DNA from: Cohnella sp. SGD-V74
GTDB lineage: Bacteria; Bacillota; Bacilli; Paenibacillales; Paenibacillaceae
Assembly (NCBI RefSeq): GCF_003001675.1
Contig: NZ_PVYW01000014.1
Location: 62,001-126,000 of the forward strand
Direction: 5' to 3'
DNA length: 64,000 nucleotides
The stretch's first letter is position 1, and the number at the start of each line of letters is the position of its first letter. The notes under the pieces are model-generated. The model did no database searches. It worked only from the letters and a program-made list of their open reading frames with translations, and was not told the DNA's origin. Positions 8,236 through 16,656 of this stretch are shown in pieces. The translations under genes were made by a program, and so were the position numbers.

Positions 8236-11109
8236 TCAGTCCTCCCCCAGCTTGAGCGCTTGATGGACCCGGATACGGGAGAGCATGTAAGACAGAATGC
8301 CGAGCCCGATCGCCAGCATGGCGCCTACGACGGAATACAGCCTCATGAAGTCGATCGATTCGAAAATCACCTTGAACGGCGGCACGAGGCTTCCCGGATT
8401 GAACGCAATTTGGAAGTTCGGCACGTACAGCGTGCTGGCCAAGTTCCCGATCAGAATGCCGATCAGCACCGCCGCGCCCGACGTCAGCAGCTGCTCCAGA
8501 GCCAGCATTCCGATAAGCTGACGCAGCGACACGCCGATCGCGCGCATGATTCCGTTTTGCAGCGTCCGGCCTTTGAGCGACAGGATCCAATACAGCAGAA
8601 ACCCGACGAAGCTGATCATAATGGAAATGATGAAGCCCAGCGTCAAAATCCCGTTCAAGGCCAGCAGGAACGGATCGTTCTTCGCCTTGATCAGCTCTTC
8701 CTTCGTATTGACGATGCTCGTCAGCGGTATTTTCTGCTCCGCGATGCTCTCGTACAGCTCGTTCGTCGACACGTCCGGCTTCAGCTTCAGCCACACCCGG
8801 TAAGGCTCCAGCGCGAGCAGGAATTGGATGCGGTTCAAATTGCCGACGACGAGCATCGGGGCGGAATTAAGCCCGCTTTTGTCGGCAGACGTAACGGTCC
8901 CCAGAGGCGGATTCGGATTAAACGTCGGAAAATAATCGACGATGCCGAAGACGATGAACGGCTGGTAGTTGACGTTCTCCCACCCGATATTGATCGTATC
9001 GCCCTTTTTCAGTCCCCGTTGGTCCGCCATCGTTTTGGAAATGAGCACGCCCCGAGGGTCCGACGCGATCAAATTCAAATATTCGTAGAGCGGATAATCG
9101 AGCAGATGGTCGGGAAACCAAGCCGTTCGCCCGAAGTCGTCGGTGTCGATGCCGATCAGCCGGACTCTCCCCGTCTGGTCTCCGGCCGAGAAGGCCGCGT
9201 CCTCTTTTACGAACACCTTGGCCGCTTCTTCGACGCCGTCCAGCTTCCGGAACGGATCGAACGAGGGCTCCAAATAATGAACGGGCTTGTTCGTCACGGC
9301 CGGCTCCGCCGCCGGAGGGCCTCCCGGAGCCGCCGGGGGCGGTTTGTCGTTGGGCCACTGGGACTGCAGGACGATGTCCGCCCCGTTGGCGTATCGAATG
9401 CGCTCTTCCGTATTGATATTGATCGTGCGGGCCGCTCCCGCGCTGAACACTCCGATCGCGATCGTCATGATCAGGAAAATCATCAGAAACTGGTACTGGC
9501 TGCTCGACCTCCCGACCTGAATGAGCGTAGCGTACAGGGACGGAGGCCACCACTTGCGCCCGGCCCAGTAAATGAACTTCAGCATAAGCGGGTACAGCCT
9601 TAGCAGCAGCAGCCCCGCGCCGACGACGAACAGGGCCGGCATGACGAACTGCAAGGGGTCGAGATTCAGATCGTCCGCGCCGAGGCCGAGGCTCTGCAAG
9701 TCCTTCAGCCGGTTGCGGAACGTGTACAGTCCGTAGAAAGCGGCCGCGAGCGCCAGCACGTCCAGAAACGCCTTGTGCCAGAACGGCGTCTTCTGCATTC
9801 TCGCCAGCTGCTGCTTGTGGCCGACGATCGAGACCCGCGTGGCGAGCAGTACGGGCACGAGCATCATCAGGAACGCAGCCGCGGCGGCGATGCCTCCGTA
9901 CAGGAACGCCTGCTCGTTCAAGCGAACCGTCATTCGGGACCGCTGCACGAATTCCAGGAATCCGTTGGACGCGCCCAGCACCTTCGTCAGCCATAAGCCG
10001 ATGAACGGACCGATCAGCCAAGCCGCGCCGCAGAGCAGCGCCCCTTCGATCGCGAACGACGCGACCACCTGCCATCTGGCCGCCCCCCGGCTTCGCAGGA
10101 CGGCGATCTCGTTCTTCTGGCGATCGATGATCAGATTGGACACCATGAACATATAGAAGCCGAGCATGATCAGCACCGGCACGTTCAGGGACCACATCAG
10201 CTTGCCGAGCTGCTTCGAGCGCTCGAAATATTTCTCGATCGTGGGAATCGTCGGAGCGGAGAACTCGGACTGGAACGCGGCCGATCTCGATTGCGCTTCG
10301 GCTCGGATCGCCTTGTCCGTCGCGATGAAGTCGTTCACGTTGCGAAGCTCCATCTTCGTGTAATCCAGCACGAAATACCAGCCGCTGGCGCTGACCGGCA
10401 CTCTGCCCGCACGAATAAACTCGTTCTCGAACAGCTCGGCGTCGGCGACGAACGCGGCCCCCAGATCGCTCAGGCTCGTATTCCGGAAGTACGGATCGTC
10501 ATACTCCAGCTTCGTGAACATGCCGACGGGCTTGATCTTGATCGTGCCCTGGATGCTGTTGTCTCTCAGCAGCATTTCCTGATCGAGCACGAGCCCGAAC
10601 CGGATCAGCGCCTGCTCTGTGAGCATCACTTCGTAAACGCCGTCCACTGGCTGCTTGGCGGGCAGCCGGCCGTCCACGACTTTGATGTGCTTCTCGAAGT
10701 CGCTGTAGGCGCGGATCGTCGTCGTAGGCGCGTTTTTCTTATCCGGCTCCTGCACCGGAACGAGCTGCACCGACTTGCTTCGCCGCTCCTTCACCAGCTC
10801 CTTCACCGGAATGCCGAAGGCCGGGCCGGCGGTCTGCTCCATGTACCGGTCCAACGTTTCGATTACCGACTGCCGTCTCTCCTGATCTTCGTTGTAGAAT
10901 CCGACCAGCGACCAGTGCTGTCCGGGATAGGTTCCCCTCTCGGTCTGAAACGTCTCCAGATCCTTGACGAGCATGCGGCTCAAAATCGCTTCGGAATAGA
11001 TCGGCATCGTGCCGACAAGCGCCACGGTCATGAGAATGCCGAAAAACAAGCTCGATACGAGCCATTTGTTGTTGATCATTTTACGGATGATCATGATGAA
11101 CAAAGCCAA
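8236..11109 (-). CDS. FtsX/MacB-type ABC transporter permease, double length
   Basis: 957 residues from a TTG start with GGGAGG eight bases upstream. An N-terminal membrane helix (about 12-32) is followed by a long extracytoplasmic region (to ~300), then three or four helices, a second region with one helix pair (~545-565) and another extracytoplasmic stretch, and three C-terminal helices (~815-945). This is the layout of two FtsX-like modules in one chain, usual for Firmicute exporters of lipids, peptides or antibiotics. Partners: ATPases at 7309-8232 and 12152-12853, adaptor lipoprotein at 11146-12177. Paralogous to 42764-45550 over the full length. Substrate unknown. Confidence 0.88.
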   Translation of the reverse strand: MALFIMIIRKMINNKWLVSSLFFGILMTVALVGTMPIYSEAILSRMLVKDLETFQTERGTYPGQHWSLVGFYNEDQERRQSVIETLDRYMEQTAGPAFGIPVKELVKERRSKSVQLVPVQEPDKKNAPTTTIRAYSDFEKHIKVVDGRLPAKQPVDGVYEVMLTEQALIRFGLVLDQEMLLRDNSIQGTIKIKPVGMFTKLEYDDPYFRNTSLSDLGAAFVADAELFENEFIRAGRVPVSASGWYFVLDYTKMELRNVNDFIATDKAIRAEAQSRSAAFQSEFSAPTIPTIEKYFERSKQLGKLMWSLNVPVLIMLGFYMFMVSNLIIDRQKNEIAVLRSRGAARWQVVASFAIEGALLCGAAWLIGPFIGLWLTKVLGASNGFLEFVQRSRMTVRLNEQAFLYGGIAAAAAFLMMLVPVLLATRVSIVGHKQQLARMQKTPFWHKAFLDVLALAAAFYGLYTFRNRLKDLQSLGLGADDLNLDPLQFVMPALFVVGAGLLLLRLYPLMLKFIYWAGRKWWPPSLYATLIQVGRSSSQYQFLMIFLIMTIAIGVFSAGAARTININTEERIRYANGADIVLQSQWPNDKPPPAAPGGPPAAEPAVTNKPVHYLEPSFDPFRKLDGVEEAAKVFVKEDAAFSAGDQTGRVRLIGIDTDDFGRTAWFPDHLLDYPLYEYLNLIASDPRGVLISKTMADQRGLKKGDTINIGWENVNYQPFIVFGIVDYFPTFNPNPPLGTVTSADKSGLNSAPMLVVGNLNRIQFLLALEPYRVWLKLKPDVSTNELYESIAEQKIPLTSIVNTKEELIKAKNDPFLLALNGILTLGFIISIMISFVGFLLYWILSLKGRTLQNGIMRAIGVSLRQLIGMLALEQLLTSGAAVLIGILIGNLASTLYVPNFQIAFNPGSLVPPFKVIFESIDFMRLYSVVGAMLAIGLGILSYMLSRIRVHQALKLGED

Positions 11110-11145
11110 AAGCGCAACCTCCCTCGCGACCCGAATGCGAACCTG

Positions 11146-12177
11146 TTATTGCAGCACGACGATCTGGCCTTCTTCGAGCCCCTTGACGATCTCCACTTCC
11201 GTGGAGCCGACCAGGCCGGGCTCGACGTCGACCTCGCGCAGCCGTTCGCCATCCTCCAGCACGCGCACGAAGTTGCGTCCCAAGTACGAGCGCAGGCCGC
11301 TTCGCGGAATTTTCACGATGCCCTCCCGCTGCTGCGTGATGATCTTCACGTCCGCGATCGAGCCGATTTTGGCTTCCTTCGGCAAGCTCGGCAATTCGAT
11401 GTATAACGTTCTGGCGTATTTCTCGGCCAGCTGCTGATTCGTCGTCTCCGGGGCTGACGAAGGCGTCTGCGTCACCGTGCCGACGATCTTCTCGCCCTTC
11501 AGGGTAACTTCCGCGGGCACGCCGACCTGCACTTCTCGCAAGTCGTTCGCGTTGTCGACGCGCAGCGAGAGGCGCAGGCTCGACGGATCGGCGATCGTGA
11601 CGAGCGTCTGATACGCTTCGACGTAGTCGCCTTCGACGAGCGATTCGGCGAACACGACCTGGCCGTCGATCTCGGCGGACAGCTGCTTGGAGTTGAACTG
11701 CTTGGCCAGCCGGTCGTACTTCAACTGCTCGATCTCGACCTGCAAGCCGGCGATCTTGAACGCCTGCTCGTCGGAGTCGCGCGCTTGCCGGAACCCGTAC
11801 TTCGCTTTCTCCAGCGCCAGCTGCTGCTCCTTGAGCTGGATGTCAAGCCCGTCCACGATCAATTGCACGAGCAGATCGCCCTTCTTCACCTGATCGCCGG
11901 ACTTGACCAGGATTTCGTCGATTCTGCCCCCTTGTCCCGCGAACTGAGCGATGCTTGTCGAGACGGATTCGAATGTGCCGCTGCCGGAGATCGCCTTGAC
12001 GATCGTGCCTTTCTCCGCGGTAACCGTCGAATAGTTTTCCTGCCGCGGCTTGACGAGGGGCGGCTTAAGCTCCTCTTCCTCCCGGGGCAGCAGCGAGCAG
12101 CCGGACAGGGCGCCGACGATCGCGAAAGCGATTCCAAAAGCAATCATTTTTTTAAGAGTGCGAGACAATTTGTCCAT
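11146..12177 (-). CDS. HlyD/MacA-type efflux adaptor lipoprotein
   Basis: 343 residues. N-terminal helix ending in lipobox LSGC (residues ~24-27), then SLLPREEEE; it is therefore a membrane-anchored lipoprotein on the outer face. The remainder is a membrane-fusion-type adaptor: beta-barrel and lipoyl halves around a coiled-coil hairpin (about 100-170; motif GDQVKKGDLLVQL). Such subunits couple MacB-like permeases to the substrate. The gene overlaps the preceding ATPase gene by 26 bases and lies 36 bases before the permease gene. The lipobox and following LLPREEE are shared with the paralogue at 45550-46608. Confidence 0.9.
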   Translation of the reverse strand: MDKLSRTLKKMIAFGIAFAIVGALSGCSLLPREEEELKPPLVKPRQENYSTVTAEKGTIVKAISGSGTFESVSTSIAQFAGQGGRIDEILVKSGDQVKKGDLLVQLIVDGLDIQLKEQQLALEKAKYGFRQARDSDEQAFKIAGLQVEIEQLKYDRLAKQFNSKQLSAEIDGQVVFAESLVEGDYVEAYQTLVTIADPSSLRLSLRVDNANDLREVQVGVPAEVTLKGEKIVGTVTQTPSSAPETTNQQLAEKYARTLYIELPSLPKEAKIGSIADVKIITQQREGIVKIPRSGLRSYLGRNFVRVLEDGERLREVDVEPGLVGSTEVEIVKGLEEGQIVVLQ

Positions 12178-12853
12178 CCTCCAGTTCGTATACTTGGTCT
12201 ACGATTTCCATGATGGCCGGATCGTGCGTCGTCAAGGCGATCGTCACACCGCTATGCTCCACGAGATCCCTGAATACTTTGATAATTTGCAAGCCGGTCC
12301 GGCTGTCCAGCTCCGCCGTAGGCTCGTCCGCCAAAATCAGCTTCGGCTTGTGCGCGATGGCGCGGGCGATCGCCGTTCTCTGCTGCTCTCCTCCCGACAG
12401 CTCGAACGGACGATGGTGCATCCGCTGCTTCAGTCCGACGCGCTCGAGCGCCTGGACGGCGGCCTGCTTGCGTTCCTGCGCCGGATAACCGGCGACGCGC
12501 AGCACGAACTCTACGTTCTCGTAAGCCGACATTAACGGAATCAGAGCGAACGATTGGAAAATCAGCCCCATCTCCTTGCGCCTGACCTCGTCCCGTTCCT
12601 TGCCCGACATCGACGTCAGCATCCGTCCGTCGAACGTGATTTTGCCTTCCGTCGGCTGATCCAACGCGCTCAGCAGGTTGATCAGCGTCGTTTTCCCCGA
12701 GCCGGATCTTCCCTTGAGAGCGACCAGCCTTCCCGGCGACAGCCGGATATCCACGTCCTTCAGCACCGTGACCGCTCCCGAGCCTCTGCCGAACACGCGC
12801 TTAATGCCCTCGGCGCGGATGATATCTCCGTCAGCCGTCTCCTCGCTTGCCAT
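12152..12853 (-). CDS. ABC transporter ATPase (MacB/LolD type)
   Basis: 233 residues with all ABC motifs: Walker A GRSGSGKTT, Q-loop FQSFALIP, signature LSGGEQQR, Walker B LILADEPTAELDS and H-loop TTHD. It lacks the C-terminal AbrB-like extension of the second ATPase of the operon. First gene of the set ATPase-adaptor-permease-ATPase; two different ATPases serving a two-module permease suggests a heterodimeric nucleotide-binding pair. A good sigma-A-type promoter lies 68-95 bases upstream. Paralogous to 46565-47302. Confidence 0.92.
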   Translation of the reverse strand: MASEETADGDIIRAEGIKRVFGRGSGAVTVLKDVDIRLSPGRLVALKGRSGSGKTTLINLLSALDQPTEGKITFDGRMLTSMSGKERDEVRRKEMGLIFQSFALIPLMSAYENVEFVLRVAGYPAQERKQAAVQALERVGLKQRMHHRPFELSGGEQQRTAIARAIAHKPKLILADEPTAELDSRTGLQIIKVFRDLVEHSGVTIALTTHDPAIMEIVDQVYELEDGQIVSHS

Positions 12854-12920
12854 CGATTGTTCTCTCCCCTCGTTGCGGAACGCCCCGAATGCTTTTCCAT
12901 TATTTTCAATGCTAAACCCA

Positions 12921-12948
12921 CTATATCACAGACCTAATCGGAGTCAAT
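12921..12948 (-). promoter_or_regulatory. Sigma-A-type promoter of the first ABC operon
   Basis: Minus strand TTGACT (12943-12948), 16 bp spacer, TATAGT (12921-12926). The predicted start of transcription lies ~60 bases before the ATPase start codon. The rest of the 403-base intergenic region (12854-13256) is AT-rich and holds the regulator-side elements noted separately. Confidence 0.65.
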
Positions 12949-13109
12949 TTCTCTACTTAATATAGTTCGAAATGATCGGCAAATGTAAGATTCTCTCTTA
13001 AAAGAATAAGATTACCCACGAAAAAAGTAATTTTAACCCCTATCCACGAGTTTCGACCGAAGGGACCAATAGCCGATTGCGCGAACTCGGGTTATGAAGT
13101 AGAATAATC

Positions 13110-13126
13110 ATGAAAATGGTTTTCTT
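13110..13126. promoter_or_regulatory. Candidate RpiR/MurR-type operator upstream of the regulator gene
   Basis: Palindrome GAAAATGGTTTTC (13112-13124) inside ATGAAAATGGTTTTCTTGAT. The string ATGAAAAT..TTCTT also occurs upstream of the second RpiR-type gene at 21186-21200. RpiR proteins commonly bind GAAA-spacer-TTTC palindromes, so autoregulation is plausible but unproven. Confidence 0.4.
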
Positions 13127-13256
13127 GATATTATCGTTTTATAAGAAATTTATTTCTATGTAGTTGAATCTATGCGCTTCGGGCAAAACCGTCCTGTCGG
13201 AAATCCAATGGACTCTCCGTTCGCTGGTTCGACTTATATAGTCGGAAGGAACCGCC

Positions 13257-14126
13257 ATGAGCATACTACATGCGATTCAAGAAAGATGGGACAGCCTGCA
13301 TCAGAAAGAACGGGCGTTGGCCGACTTCCTGCTCCAGCATCCCCACGAAGCCGTCCAGATGACGATTACGGAGCTGGCGGCGCGTTCGGGAAGCAGCCCT
13401 TCGACGATTTCGCGGTTTTGCAAAACGTTCCATTCGCACAACTTTCCGGACTTCAAGCAGCGGCTGGCGACCGAGCTCGTCCAGATGACGTCCACCTCGA
13501 CCCGATACCAGGATATCGTGGCGGGCAATCCGCTTCCGGAGATCGTATCGGCCATTACGGCGAACCATCTGAGGTCGATTACCGATACGACCCAGGTGCT
13601 CGATCTGGGACAGCTGCGGCTGGCGATCGAAGCGCTGCACAGCGCGGCGCGCATCGATCTGTACGGCTCGGCGACTTCGGGCATCGTAGCTCAGGATTTC
13701 TATCATAAGCTGATCCAGATCGGCAAGGCCGCAGCCGCCTTCTCCGATCCCCATCTTCAGCTCACGTCCGCCTCATCCCTGACGGCTGGCGACGTCGCCA
13801 TCGGCATCTCGTATTCGGGAGAGACGCCGGAGACGATTCATTCGCTCCGATGCGCCGCCGAGCGGGGGGCTACGACGCTGTCCATTACCCGATTTGGCGC
13901 GAATACGCTGGCGGAGCAAGCCCGCATCAAGCTGTTCACTTCCTCCGCGGAAGTCGGCATGCGCCGCGGGGACATGGCATCGCGCATGGCGACGCTGCAC
14001 GTCATCGACGTGCTGTTCACGGGGCTGGTCAGCGAGCACTTCGAGCTGTACGTCCCCAGGCTGAGACAGTCTTATCTGACGGTAGAACACTACTTAACGG
14101 GCAAAGAGGAGAGAAAATCGAAATGA
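13257..14126 (+). CDS. RpiR/MurR-family transcriptional regulator of amino-sugar genes
   Basis: 289 residues: N-terminal RpiR helix-turn-helix domain (1-~80; MTITELAARSGSSPSTISRF) and C-terminal SIS sugar-phosphate-binding domain (~120-255; GSATSGIVAQDFYHKL, ISYSGETPETI). The effector is probably an amino-sugar phosphate such as GlcNAc-6-P or MurNAc-6-P. The ribosome site is GGAAGGAA. The stop overlaps the nagB start (ATGA), so regulator, nagB and nagA form one translationally coupled operon. It probably regulates this operon and perhaps the sugar importer downstream. Confidence 0.9.
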   Translation: MSILHAIQERWDSLHQKERALADFLLQHPHEAVQMTITELAARSGSSPSTISRFCKTFHSHNFPDFKQRLATELVQMTSTSTRYQDIVAGNPLPEIVSAITANHLRSITDTTQVLDLGQLRLAIEALHSAARIDLYGSATSGIVAQDFYHKLIQIGKAAAAFSDPHLQLTSASSLTAGDVAIGISYSGETPETIHSLRCAAERGATTLSITRFGANTLAEQARIKLFTSSAEVGMRRGDMASRMATLHVIDVLFTGLVSEHFELYVPRLRQSYLTVEHYLTGKEERKSK

Positions 14127-14851
14127 ACATCATTACTTTCGACAGCGACGCGAAGCTTAACGAGGCGGCGGCCAACATTATCGTCGGACAAATCCAGACA
14201 ATTCCGAGAGCGGTGCTCGGTCTGGCGACCGGCGGAACTCCGGTCGGGATCTACAAGGAGATCGTGCGGGATTACGAGAGAGGGATGGTCAGCTTCCGCA
14301 ACGTGACCACGTTTAATCTGGACGAATACGTCAACCTGCCGATCGATCATCCGGAGAGCTATCATTCGTATATGAACGCGAATCTGTTCTCGCATATTGA
14401 CTTGCCGGAATCGCAGCGCCACATTCCGGACGGCAACGCCGCCGATCTGGAAGCCGAATGCCGCCGCTACGACGAAGCGATCGAGCTCTCCGGCCAGATC
14501 GACCTGCAGCTGCTCGGCCTTGGCCATAACGGCCATATCGGCTTTAACGAGCCTGCTCATGCCTTGATTAAAGGCACGCATATCGTGGAGCTGGCCGAGA
14601 AGACGCGCGAAGCGAACGCCCGCTTCTTCGACTCGATCGACGACGTGCCGAAGCAGGCGCTGACGATGGGCGTCGGCACGATTCTGAAGGCGAAGAAAAT
14701 TTTGCTCGTCGTCAAGGGAGCGGACAAAGCCGATATTATCCGCGAAGCGCTGCAAGGACCGATTACGACGGACGTTCCGGCCTCTCTGCTGCAAACCCAT
14801 CCGAATCTTATCGTGCTGCTCGATTCCGCAGCCGCAGGTAAACTGGCATGA
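14123..14851 (+). CDS. nagB: Glucosamine-6-phosphate deaminase NagB
   Basis: 242 residues, the length of the short Gram-positive NagB. It converts glucosamine-6-P to fructose-6-P and ammonia in the cytosol. Visible motifs: substrate loop GLATGGTPVGIYKE, catalytic TFNLDEYVNLP and GLGHNGHIGFNEP with the active-site His and Glu. The start overlaps the regulator stop by four bases and the stop overlaps the nagA start by four bases. It completes the step after NagA and links amino-sugar uptake and wall recycling to glycolysis. Confidence 0.97.
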   Translation: MNIITFDSDAKLNEAAANIIVGQIQTIPRAVLGLATGGTPVGIYKEIVRDYERGMVSFRNVTTFNLDEYVNLPIDHPESYHSYMNANLFSHIDLPESQRHIPDGNAADLEAECRRYDEAIELSGQIDLQLLGLGHNGHIGFNEPAHALIKGTHIVELAEKTREANARFFDSIDDVPKQALTMGVGTILKAKKILLVVKGADKADIIREALQGPITTDVPASLLQTHPNLIVLLDSAAAGKLA

Positions 14852-16026
14852 GCGGGCCGAGCCGGGAATTCGTCGTCGTCAACGCCCGGGTCGCAGCCCC
14901 GGCGGGAACGATCGAGCGCGGATACGTTCATATTAAAGAGGACAAGATCGCGGCGATCGGCAGCGTCGCCGACTTGGCCGGACAAGCCGAAGGCGTCGAA
15001 CGGATCGATGCGGGGGGAGCATGGCTCATTCCCGGCTTCGTCGACGTTCACGTGCACGGAGGAGCGAATCACGACTTCATGGATGCCGACGAAGAAGGCA
15101 TTCGCGAAATTACGAAGTTCCACGCGTCCAACGGAACGACGAGCATGCTGGCGACGACGCTGACGGCTCCGCGGGAAGAATTGACCGCCGTCATCGCGCT
15201 GGCGGCCGATTACATGTCCAAGCCGATGCCGTACGCCAAGCTGGTCGGCGTGCATCTGGAAGGTCCGTTCGTCAACGTCAAATGGAAAGGCGCGCAGAAC
15301 CCCGCCTACATTCTTCCTCCGCAGCCGGAGTGGCTGGAGGAATGGGTCGCCCGCTTCCCCGGCGTCGTTAAGCTGCAGACGCTTGCGCCGGAGATCGAGG
15401 GCTCGCTCGATTATATCGAGAAGCTGGCCGCCAACGGTATTGTCCCCAGCTGCGGCCATACCGATGCGACCTACGACCAGATCATCGCCGCGGCCGACCG
15501 CGGTCTGCGCCACGCCGTCCACACGTTTAACGCGATGACGCCGCTGCATCACCGCAATCCGGGCACCGTCGGCGCGGTGCTGACGGACGACCGCATTACC
15601 GCCGAAGTCATCGCCGACGGTCATCACGTTCACCCGGCCGGCGTCAAGCTTATTACGCGCGCCAAGGGCGTGCATAACGTCATTCTCGTCACCGACGCGA
15701 TGGCCGCCGCGGGCATGCCGGACGGCGATTACGATCTCGGCGGGCTTCCCGTCCACATGAAATGCGGCGTCGCCCGGCTGAAGGAGAACGACAGCCTGGC
15801 CGGAAGCACGCTGACGATGATTTCCGCCGTGCGCTTCCTCGTTCGGGAAATCGGCGTCTCTCTGGAAGAAGCCAGCCTGATGGCCAGCGCCAATCCGGCC
15901 CGCCAGCTCGGCCTGGCCGATTCGATCGGCACGCTCGAAGCCGGCAAGCAGGCGGACTTCCTGCTGCTGAACGACGATCTGGACATTCAATCGACCTGGA
16001 TCGACGGCAAGAAGCTGTTTGCTTAA
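14848..16026 (+). CDS. nagA: N-acetylglucosamine-6-phosphate deacetylase NagA
   Basis: 392 residues, amidohydrolase superfamily. It removes acetate from GlcNAc-6-P to supply NagB. Visible: metal motif DVHVHGG (~58-64), HLEGPFVN, metal His in CGHTDAT, HTFNAMTPLHHRNPG and catalytic Asp in VTDAMAA. Length and motif order are normal. Last gene of the coupled three-gene operon; a terminator follows nine bases after the stop codon. Confidence 0.97.
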   Translation: MSGPSREFVVVNARVAAPAGTIERGYVHIKEDKIAAIGSVADLAGQAEGVERIDAGGAWLIPGFVDVHVHGGANHDFMDADEEGIREITKFHASNGTTSMLATTLTAPREELTAVIALAADYMSKPMPYAKLVGVHLEGPFVNVKWKGAQNPAYILPPQPEWLEEWVARFPGVVKLQTLAPEIEGSLDYIEKLAANGIVPSCGHTDATYDQIIAAADRGLRHAVHTFNAMTPLHHRNPGTVGAVLTDDRITAEVIADGHHVHPAGVKLITRAKGVHNVILVTDAMAAAGMPDGDYDLGGLPVHMKCGVARLKENDSLAGSTLTMISAVRFLVREIGVSLEEASLMASANPARQLGLADSIGTLEAGKQADFLLLNDDLDIQSTWIDGKKLFA

Positions 16027-16034
16027 ATGTGAAT

Positions 16035-16077
16035 AAAGGTTCCCCCTGTCCTCATCGAGGAAGGCGGGAACCTTTTT
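16035..16077 (+). terminator. Rho-independent terminator after nagA
   Basis: Stem AAAGGTTCCC (16035-16044) with GGGAACCTTT (16066-16075), ending in a short T run. Confidence 0.85.
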
Positions 16078-16107
16078 GGTGTGAGGTTTGCCAACAACCT
16101 GTGGCGA

Positions 16108-16132
16108 CGGGTCTGGGCCTGGCCCGGACCCG
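16108..16132. other. GC-rich near-perfect palindrome
   Basis: CGGGTCTGGGCC (16108-16119) pairs with 16121-16132 with one G-T wobble. It has no T tract. It lies between the nagA terminator and the tandem repeat; function not evident. Confidence 0.4.
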
Positions 16133-16180
16133 AGGGAGCACGCCGGGCGGGCTTATAGGCCTGAGCTCTGTTTCTCCCCT

Positions 16181-16322
16181 CTCAACCACCCGTTATACGA
16201 TTCTTTCGAGTAACGTCCTCCATTTCACCGCGCTCAACCACCCGTTATACGATTCTTTCGAGTAACGTCCTCCATTTCACCGCGCTCAACCACCCGTTGT
16301 ACGATTCTTTCGAGTAATGCCG
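16181..16322. repeat. Three-unit tandem repeat, 52 bp period
   Basis: Units begin at 16181, 16233 and 16285 with CTCAACCACCCGTT, each followed by ACGATTCTTTCGAGTAA. The first two are nearly identical and the third is partial. The core ATTCTTTCGAGTA recurs in the 17-unit array at 30790-31675, also with a 52 bp period. The array occupies the long gap between nagA and the sugar-binding protein gene. Confidence 0.9.
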
Positions 16323-16381
16323 CCCTTTCCCACTCTCGTATCGTCGCCCCGAAATTTGCACAGAATTAAGCAATAAAAAGT

Positions 16382-16402
16382 TTCAGCATGGGAAATGCTG
16401 AA
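16382..16402. other. Small hairpin in the nagA-importer gap
   Basis: TTCAGCAT (16382-16389) pairs with ATGCTGAA (16395-16402). On the minus strand it is followed by a T run and looks like a terminator, but no minus-strand gene precedes it. Confidence 0.4.
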
Positions 16403-16565
16403 GTTCGCGGAAATACTTTATTTTACCATGGTGAACGTCGCGATCCGGGTATTTCCGACAACGAAATTCGTTCCGGGCGCGCCCCGTCGTTATTACAATT
16501 CGACAACGTCCGCCCCCAATCGGAAAGCCCTTTCATTTTTTGAAATAAAGTTTCCAAATAAACCG

Positions 16566-16611
16566 TTGACCATTGAAATAAAAGTATGTTACTATTCGCT
16601 CAAGCGCTTCA
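16566..16611 (+). promoter_or_regulatory. Promoter with overlapping AAGCGCTT operator-like palindrome
   Basis: TTGACC (16566-16571), 18 bp spacer, TACTAT (16590-16595), then CTCAAGCGCTTCAC just downstream, around the expected transcription start. AAGCGCTT is the heart of catabolite-responsive (CcpA) and many LacI-family operators. Position over the start site suggests repression of the sugar importer. Confidence 0.5.
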
Positions 16612-16656
16612 CCATCACTTGTCAGTTCATTCAAAAAACCGGGAGGTCATGCAAGT

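Noticed and set aside
7240..9603. 787-codon plus-strand frame opposite the first ABC operon
   Set aside because: Antisense shadow caused by high GC; spans two genuine genes and the MITE fragment.
12854..13256. Riboswitch in the AT-rich intergenic region
   Set aside because: No conserved aptamer core was found; only a promoter and a short palindrome can be supported.
14557..15990. 477-codon minus-strand frame opposite nagB/nagA
   Set aside because: Composition of a shadow frame; nagA is unambiguous on the other strand.
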